Below, in pieces: positions 59,286-64,000 of a DNA stretch of 64,000 nucleotides (the first letter of the stretch is position 1; each line of letters starts with the position of its first letter). The notes beneath the pieces were generated by a model, which did not search any database, had not been told where the DNA came from, and saw only the letters and a list, made by a program, of their open reading frames with translations. The DNA is taken from NCBI RefSeq assembly GCF_002075345.1, contig NZ_NAEW01000007.1, positions 124,001 through 188,000 on the forward strand, given 5' to 3'. Source of the DNA: Citrobacter braakii (lineage in GTDB: Bacteria; Pseudomonadota; Gammaproteobacteria; Enterobacterales; Enterobacteriaceae). Both the position numbers and the translations under genes were made by a program.

Positions 59286-60659
59286 ATGTTTAGCGAAATA
59301 ATGCGTTATATCCTCGATTTAGGTCCAACGGTTATGCTGCCGTTAGTGATCATCATCTTCTCAAAATTGCTGGGAATGAAGCTCGGGGATTGTTTCAAAT
59401 CTGGTCTGCATATCGGGATTGGGTTTGTCGGCATCGGCCTGGTAATCGGCCTGATGCTGGACTCTATTGGACCTGCCGCAAAAGCAATGGCAGAACAGTT
59501 TCAAATTAACCTGCACGTCATCGATGTCGGCTGGCCTGGTTCATCACCGATGACCTGGGCTTCGCAAATTGCGTTAATTGCGATTCCTGTCGCCATTGGG
59601 GTGAATATCCTGATGCTGGTTACCCGCATGACCCGTGTGGTGAATGTCGACATCTGGAATATCTGGCATATGACGTTTACCGGCGCCATGTTGCATCTGG
59701 CGACCGGTTCATACTGGTTGGGCATCCTCGGTGTGGTTGTTCATGCCGCCTTCGTCTACAAACTGGGAGACTGGTTTGCCAAAGACACGCGCGACTTTTT
59801 TGGTCTGGAAGGCATCGCCATTCCACATGGTTCCTCGGCATATCTGGGCCCGATAGCGGTCCTGGTTGATACGATCATTGAAAAAATCCCAGGTCTGAAC
59901 CGCATTCATTTCAGTGCGGACGATGTACAAAAACGCTTCGGCCCCTTCGGCGAGCCCGTGACCGTCGGTTTTGTGATGGGGTTAGTGATCGGCATGCTGG
60001 CAGGGTATGACGTTAAAGCAGTGCTCCAACTGGCGGTGAAAACAGCTGCCGTTATGTTGCTCATGCCGCGCGTCATTAAACCGATTATGGATGGACTCAC
60101 TCCCATTGCAAAGCATGCTCGCAAGCGCCTGCAGGCAAAATTTGGTGGCCAAGAGTTCTTGATTGGCCTGGATCCTGCGCTACTGCTCGGCCATACGTCA
60201 GTGGTTTCCGCCAGTCTTATCTTTATCCCGCTGACCATTCTGATTGCCGTTCTGGTACCAGGAAACCAGGTTCTGCCATTCGGCGATCTCGCGACCATTG
60301 GTTTCTTTGTCGCCATGGCGGTAGCCGTTCATCAGGGAAACCTTTTCCGCACGCTGATCTCCGGCGTCATCATCATGGGTATCACCCTGTGGATAGCCAC
60401 GCAAACCATTGGTTTACATACCCAGCTAGCCGCCAATGCGGGCGCATTGAAAGCCGGTGGCATGGTGGCTTCAATGGACCAGGGCGGTTCCCCAATCACC
60501 TGGCTGCTAATCCAGCTCTTCACCTGGCAGAACGTGGTGGGTTTCATCATTATCGGTGCTATTTACCTGTTGGGTGTACTGCTGACCTGGCGTCGGGCGC
60601 GTAATTTCGTGGCGGCTGAAAAAGCGGCAGCCATAACAGAAAGCCAGACCGCATCTTAA
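59286..60659 (+). CDS. gatC: Galactitol PTS EIIC
   Basis: The 457-residue galactitol-class EIIC permease has roughly ten hydrophobic segments. Characteristic stretches are IGFVGIGLVIGLMLDSIGPA and the substrate-loop region VGWPGSSPMTWASQ. It imports galactitol as galactitol 1-phosphate in concert with GatA/GatB. Confidence 0.95.
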   Translation: MFSEIMRYILDLGPTVMLPLVIIIFSKLLGMKLGDCFKSGLHIGIGFVGIGLVIGLMLDSIGPAAKAMAEQFQINLHVIDVGWPGSSPMTWASQIALIAIPVAIGVNILMLVTRMTRVVNVDIWNIWHMTFTGAMLHLATGSYWLGILGVVVHAAFVYKLGDWFAKDTRDFFGLEGIAIPHGSSAYLGPIAVLVDTIIEKIPGLNRIHFSADDVQKRFGPFGEPVTVGFVMGLVIGMLAGYDVKAVLQLAVKTAAVMLLMPRVIKPIMDGLTPIAKHARKRLQAKFGGQEFLIGLDPALLLGHTSVVSASLIFIPLTILIAVLVPGNQVLPFGDLATIGFFVAMAVAVHQGNLFRTLISGVIIMGITLWIATQTIGLHTQLAANAGALKAGGMVASMDQGGSPITWLLIQLFTWQNVVGFIIIGAIYLLGVLLTWRRARNFVAAEKAAAITESQTAS

Positions 60660-60664
60660 TTTCT

Positions 60665-60690
60665 GGGGAGCATTTGCTCCCCTTCACTTT
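60665..60690 (+). other. Hairpin between gatC and gatD
   Basis: GGGGAGC-ATTT-GCTCCCC, a 7-bp perfect stem, is followed by TTCACTTTTC. It resembles a weak intrinsic terminator inside the operon and may lower gatD expression relative to the PTS genes or protect the upstream mRNA. Confidence 0.55.
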
Positions 60691-60703
60691 TCTGGAGACA
60701 CTT

Positions 60704-61747
60704 ATGAAATCAGTGGTTATTCACGCTGAGGGCGACGTACGCGTTGAAGAACGTCCCATACCACAACTACAAACTGATGAAGATGTACTGGTCAAGGTGG
60801 TCAGTTCAGGGCTTTGCGGCTCAGATATTCCCCGAGTCTTCAATCATGGCGCTCACTATTATCCAATCACACTTGGGCATGAGTTCAGTGGCTATGTTGA
60901 GTCTTACGGCGCGGGCGTAACCGATCTACAACCCGGAGATGCCGTTGCCTGCGTACCGCTGCTCCCCTGCTTCCACTGTCCTCAGTGCGAGCGTGGATAT
61001 TTCTCATTGTGTAAGCAATATCAGTTTGTCGGATCGCGCAGCGAAGGCGGCAATGCAGAATATGTGGTGGTAAAACGCGCCAACCTGTTCCGCCTGCCTT
61101 CAGAAATGCCGATTGATGATGGCGCATTCATTGAGCCCATTACCGTTGGCCTGCATGCTTTTCACCTCGCTCAGGGATGCGAAGGCAAAAACGTGATCAT
61201 CGTTGGTGCAGGTACTATCGGTTTACTGGCAATGCAATGTGCTCGCGAACTCGGCGCAAAAAGCATCACGGCGATTGATATCAACCCGCAGAAGCTGGCG
61301 TTAGCAAAAGAACTGGGTGCAACCTATGTGTTTAACAGTCGGGAGATGAGTGCGACCGAGATCCACTCCGGTCTGGAGAACATTCAATTTGACCAACTCA
61401 TCTTGGAGACTGCGGGAACCCCACAAACTGTTACTCTGTCGATCGAAATTGCCGGACCTCGCGCTCAACTGGCATTAGTCGGTACGCTGCATCACGATCT
61501 GGCGCTAGCTTCAGGTGTTTTTGGGCAAATATTGCGTAAAGAGTTAACCATCCTTGGCAGTTGGATGAACTATTCCAGCCCATGGCCTGGAGAAGAGTGG
61601 GAAACCGCTGCCCGTTTACTCACGGAGAAACGCTTACAGCTTGAGCCGTTAATTGCCCACAGTGGTGATGCCGACAGCTTTGCCAGCGCAGTCAAGTCAC
61701 TCAATGGCGCGCCGATGCAGGGGAAAATTCTGCTCAAACACTCCTGA
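60704..61747 (+). CDS. gatD: Galactitol-1-phosphate 5-dehydrogenase
   Basis: The 347-residue zinc-containing medium-chain dehydrogenase GatD oxidises galactitol 1-phosphate to tagatose 6-phosphate with NAD. Catalytic zinc ligands are in GLCGSD and GHEFSG; structural zinc cysteines are in CFHCPQCERGYFSLC. The NAD loop is VGAGTIGLLAM. Start ATG 60704 has TGGAGA upstream. A GAGCCAGC/GCTGGCTC stem follows at 61754-61776. Confidence 0.96.
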   Translation: MKSVVIHAEGDVRVEERPIPQLQTDEDVLVKVVSSGLCGSDIPRVFNHGAHYYPITLGHEFSGYVESYGAGVTDLQPGDAVACVPLLPCFHCPQCERGYFSLCKQYQFVGSRSEGGNAEYVVVKRANLFRLPSEMPIDDGAFIEPITVGLHAFHLAQGCEGKNVIIVGAGTIGLLAMQCARELGAKSITAIDINPQKLALAKELGATYVFNSREMSATEIHSGLENIQFDQLILETAGTPQTVTLSIEIAGPRAQLALVGTLHHDLALASGVFGQILRKELTILGSWMNYSSPWPGEEWETAARLLTEKRLQLEPLIAHSGDADSFASAVKSLNGAPMQGKILLKHS

Positions 61748-61753
61748 CCCAAC

Positions 61754-61776
61754 GAGCCAGCAACCTGCGCTGGCTC
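61754..61776 (+). terminator. Candidate terminator after gatD
   Basis: GAGCCAGC and GCTGGCTC form an 8-bp perfect stem with a 7-nt loop. The following ACATTTACTTT is only mildly T-rich, so termination may be incomplete. Confidence 0.5.
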
Positions 61777-61783
61777 ACATTTA

Positions 61784-61858
61784 CTTTCGAAATTTAGCGT
61801 TCACCTTTCGCAATCCTTCGATTAAACTAGTGGCAGTCAAATTATCAGGCAAATCAAT
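61784..61858 (+). promoter_or_regulatory. gatR promoter with CTTTCG repeats
   Basis: CTTTCGAAATT at 61784 and CTTTCGCAATCCT at 61805 are spaced 21 bp apart. They match the pair in front of gatY in both sequence and phasing. They lie 50-75 bp before the gatR start, consistent with autoregulation. Confidence 0.55.
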
Positions 61859-62632
61859 ATGAACTCATTTGAGAGAAGGAATAAAATTGTCGACCTGATT
61901 AATACGCAAGGTAGCGTACTGGTAATGGATCTTTCGAATACCTTTGGTATTTCTGAAGTAACCATTCGCGCCGACCTGCGGTTATTAGAAGAGAAGGGTC
62001 TGGTCACCCGTTTTCATGGCGGTGCGGCAAAACCAGGAAGCCATCTGGCTGAAGGTGACAATCAGGAAGTATTATTAGAAGACCGGTATCAGCTTGCCAG
62101 CGATCCCAAAAAGCGGATCGCTCAGGCTGCAACGGCAATGGTCGAGGAAGGAATGACCGTGATTCTGGATAGCGGAAGCACGACCTTACTGATCGCTGAG
62201 GCGCTAAACCGAAAAAGTAATATCACAGTTATTACCAATAGCCTGCCCGCTGCGTTTACGTTATCGGAAAACAAAGACATTACGCTGGTCGTCTGCGGCG
62301 GCACGGTGCGTCACAAAACTCATTCAATGCATGGCACTATCGCTGAACGTTCCCTTCAAGGGATAAGCGCAGACCTGATGTTCGTTGGCGCCGACGGGAT
62401 TGATGCCACTAATGGTATAACGACATTCAACGAAGGCTATTCGATTAGTAGCGTGATGGCTGCTGCGGCACATAAGGTTATTGCCGTACTGGATGCAACA
62501 AAATTTAACCGACGAGGTTTTAATCAGGTACTTCCAATGGAGAAGATTAACTGCGTAATAACCGACGACAGTATCAGCAAACAGGATAAATCAGCGCTGG
62601 CCAAAACAGGGGTTGAACTGCTGGTCGTTTAA
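61859..62632 (+). CDS. gatR: Galactitol operon repressor GatR (DeoR family), intact
   Basis: The 257-residue DeoR-family repressor has an N-terminal winged HTH (MNSFERRNKIVDLINTQGSV then FGISEVTIRADLRLLEEKG). A C-terminal sugar-phosphate sensor domain contains ILDSGSTTLLIAEAL and VGADGID. In E. coli K-12 gatR is inactivated by an insertion; here the frame is complete, so the operon should be inducible. Its stop overlaps that of the convergent Fic gene by 2 bases. Confidence 0.93.
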   Translation: MNSFERRNKIVDLINTQGSVLVMDLSNTFGISEVTIRADLRLLEEKGLVTRFHGGAAKPGSHLAEGDNQEVLLEDRYQLASDPKKRIAQAATAMVEEGMTVILDSGSTTLLIAEALNRKSNITVITNSLPAAFTLSENKDITLVVCGGTVRHKTHSMHGTIAERSLQGISADLMFVGADGIDATNGITTFNEGYSISSVMAAAAHKVIAVLDATKFNRRGFNQVLPMEKINCVITDDSISKQDKSALAKTGVELLVV

Positions 62633-63654
62633 ATTACCCTCCATAGCCCCCCTTTCGTCGCGCCAACGCGTTGCAGTTTGCCTTTTAGCTGCAACGCTTT
62701 CAGATAGCGTTCTACAGTTCGGGCTGAGATTTCACACTCATCAGCGATACTTTTGGCGGATCTGCCTGGCTGATTCGACAAGATTTGTAGTATGCGTTTT
62801 TCAATATCCAGTAAATCAGGCGACATTTCTTCCGACATTTCTTCCGACATTTCTTCCGACATTTCTTCCGACATTTCTTCCGACAGGGCTGATGATTTCC
62901 CCAATCCCTCTTGCAAAGCAGAGATGATGTTTTCAAGGATAAATTCTATAAATGGCGTGCAGCTACTTTGCCGATCGCACTGCCCTAACACCTGGTAGTA
63001 GCGATCCTGTTGGTAGTGGATCAGTGTCTCTACTGGTAACCACGCCAATTCCGATCGCCACTCACGGAGGATTAATGTCTGCCACAACCGGCCCATCCGT
63101 CCATTGCCGTCGGCAAAAGGATGAATGAATTCAAATTCATAATGGAAAATAGCACCAGCAATCAGTGGGTGGAGCTCTGTCGTTTTTAACCAGCCCAGTA
63201 GGTCATTCATCAATCGAAGAACTTGTGACGCCGGTGGGGCCATATGGATAAGCTGTTTCTCCCTGTAAACACCGACATTGCCGGATCGCAATTGACCCGG
63301 GTTATCGACAAGTCCCATCATCAGGATTTGATGTGCCTGTAAAAGATCGGAGAGTCTTTCACTTTTCCACTCTGACATTTTTTCATAGGCCAGAATCGCA
63401 TTTCTGACTTCCTGTATATCTTTAGCCGGAGCCAGAATACGTTTCCCCTCCATCAGAGCGGTGACTTGTTCCGTAGTCAACGAATTATGCTCAATCGCTA
63501 AAGAGGCCTGAATAGTGCGAATACGATTCTCTTTGCGCAAAAGAGGAGATGCCCTACCAGCCATCGCCGCCCAATTCCCCATCAACTCCCCAATTTCAAT
63601 GACTTGATTGAGGATCAATGGAGTGATGACGAAAGGTGGTTGGTAGGTGCTCAC
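62629..63654 (-). CDS. Fic-domain protein with SEEM repeats and C-terminal winged helix
   Basis: The 341-residue protein is likely an AMP-transferase or related NMP-transferase. The N-terminal helix has SLAIEHN (S51, E55), resembling the SxxxE inhibitory motif of class II Fic proteins. The Fic core HPFADGNGRMGR (178-189) keeps the catalytic His and the ATP-phosphate-binding GNGR. Residues 258-277 are five exact SEEM repeats, forming an acidic linker. Residues 283-341 form a DeoR-like winged HTH (AKSIADECEISARTVERYLK). The start is GTG 63654 with GGGGGAG six bases upstream, two bases after the rsmI stop. Its target is unknown. The HTH suggests autoregulation or DNA-directed action. Confidence 0.88.
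   Translation of the reverse strand: MSTYQPPFVITPLILNQVIEIGELMGNWAAMAGRASPLLRKENRIRTIQASLAIEHNSLTTEQVTALMEGKRILAPAKDIQEVRNAILAYEKMSEWKSERLSDLLQAHQILMMGLVDNPGQLRSGNVGVYREKQLIHMAPPASQVLRLMNDLLGWLKTTELHPLIAGAIFHYEFEFIHPFADGNGRMGRLWQTLILREWRSELAWLPVETLIHYQQDRYYQVLGQCDRQSSCTPFIEFILENIISALQEGLGKSSALSEEMSEEMSEEMSEEMSEEMSPDLLDIEKRILQILSNQPGRSAKSIADECEISARTVERYLKALQLKGKLQRVGATKGGLWRVI
62821..62880 (-). repeat. Five exact 12-bp tandem repeats in the Fic gene
   Basis: The unit CGACATTTCTTC (plus strand) occurs five times with no variation, encoding SEEM x5 on the minus strand. Because the unit is a multiple of three, gain or loss of copies keeps the frame and would change only the linker length. Confidence 0.97.
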
Positions 63655-63656
63655 TG

Positions 63657-64000
63657 TTACTCCCCCTGCTGTTCCAGCGCGTACTTATACAGCGCATTCT
63701 TCTTCACGCCGTGGATCTCAGCGGCCAGTGCGGCGGCCTTTTTCAGCGGCAGCTCTGCCTGCAATAAGGCCAACGTACGCAGCGCATCAGCCGGAAGGTC
63801 GTCTTCTTGCGCTTTGTGTCCTTCGACAATCAGCACCATTTCGCCTTTACGACGGTTTTCATCTTCCTTGACCCACGCCAGCAGTTCGCCGACCGGCGCA
63901 CCGTGAATGGTTTCCCAGGTTTTGGTCAACTCACGCGCCAACACCACGTAGCGGGATTCGCCCCAGACGGCAACCATGTCTTCCAGGCTATCCAGCAAAC
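63657..64000 (-). CDS. rsmI: 16S rRNA 2'-O-ribose C1402 methyltransferase, partial
   Basis: The last 114 codons of rsmI (yraL) are present, and the frame runs off the window end. The C-terminal sequence [19 protein letters not shown], the [11 protein letters not shown] segment and the ending [14 protein letters not shown] match E. coli RsmI. RsmI methylates the ribose of C1402 in 16S rRNA together with RsmH. The Fic gene begins two bases after its stop. Confidence 0.95.
   Translation of the reverse strand, partial: LLDSLEDMVAVWGESRYVVLARELTKTWETIHGAPVGELLAWVKEDENRRKGEMVLIVEGHKAQEDDLPADALRTLALLQAELPLKKAAALAAEIHGVKKNALYKYALEQQGE

Noticed and set aside
62613..62998. Plus-strand frames with FLPT or SDIS repeats, and a possible CRISPR array
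   Set aside because: They are other-frame readings of the 12-bp SEEM repeats. The units are contiguous with no spacers, so this is not a CRISPR array.

Overview
The window reads as a chromosomal segment of an enterobacterium close to Escherichia, Salmonella and Citrobacter. Nearly every backbone protein matches an E. coli K-12 gene from the ebg-to-yraL part of the map, in the same order. However, ygjJK is replaced by another sugar locus, ygjQ, yhaI and tdcR are not seen, and a complete gat operon sits where K-12 carries prlF/yhaV, aga and yra genes. A Citrobacter-type genome fits best; that is an inference from gene content, not a measured placement.

Left part (1-13.4 kb): the 3' end of ebgA with ebgC (evolved beta-galactosidase) and the transporter gene ygjI, followed by an accessory carbohydrate locus. 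Five genes point left (lipoprotein binding protein, two ABC permeases, a GH13 alpha-glucosidase-like enzyme and a GH130 mannoside phosphorylase-like enzyme). Three point right (LacI-type regulator, a phosphomannomutase very like CpsG/ManB, and an ABC ATPase). A pair of LacI-type palindromes lies between the two arms. The logic suggests import of an alpha-glucosyl/beta-mannosyl saccharide, phosphorolysis to mannose 1-phosphate, and isomerisation to mannose 6-phosphate.

Backbone (13.4-37 kb): fadH, rlmG, ygjP, ygjR, the Mn/pH riboswitch gene alx, sstT, ygjV, the galacturonate genes uxaCA/exuT/exuR, yqjA-mzrA, yqjCDEK, yqjF, yqjG, yhaH, yhaJ, yhaK, a TTG-started yhaL, and cyuPA (L-cysteine uptake and desulfidation).

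The anaerobic threonine/serine operon tdcABCDEFG (37.4-46.3 kb, leftward) has a strong CRP site upstream. It is followed by an AT-rich gap and a PAAR / S-type pyocin / colicin-E-type DNase toxin with an Im-type immunity gene. The RNase P RNA gene rnpB and the galactarate genes garPLRK and garD come next.

Right end (56-64 kb): a complete galactitol operon gatYZABCD plus an intact gatR, with matching CTTTCG repeats in front of gatY and gatR. A Fic-domain protein with five exact 12-bp coding repeats (SEEM x5) starts two bases after the truncated rsmI gene that runs off the end.

The strongest candidates for something little described are the GH13/GH130/phosphomannomutase/ABC locus, the PAAR-pyocin DNase module, and the repeat-bearing Fic-HTH protein.
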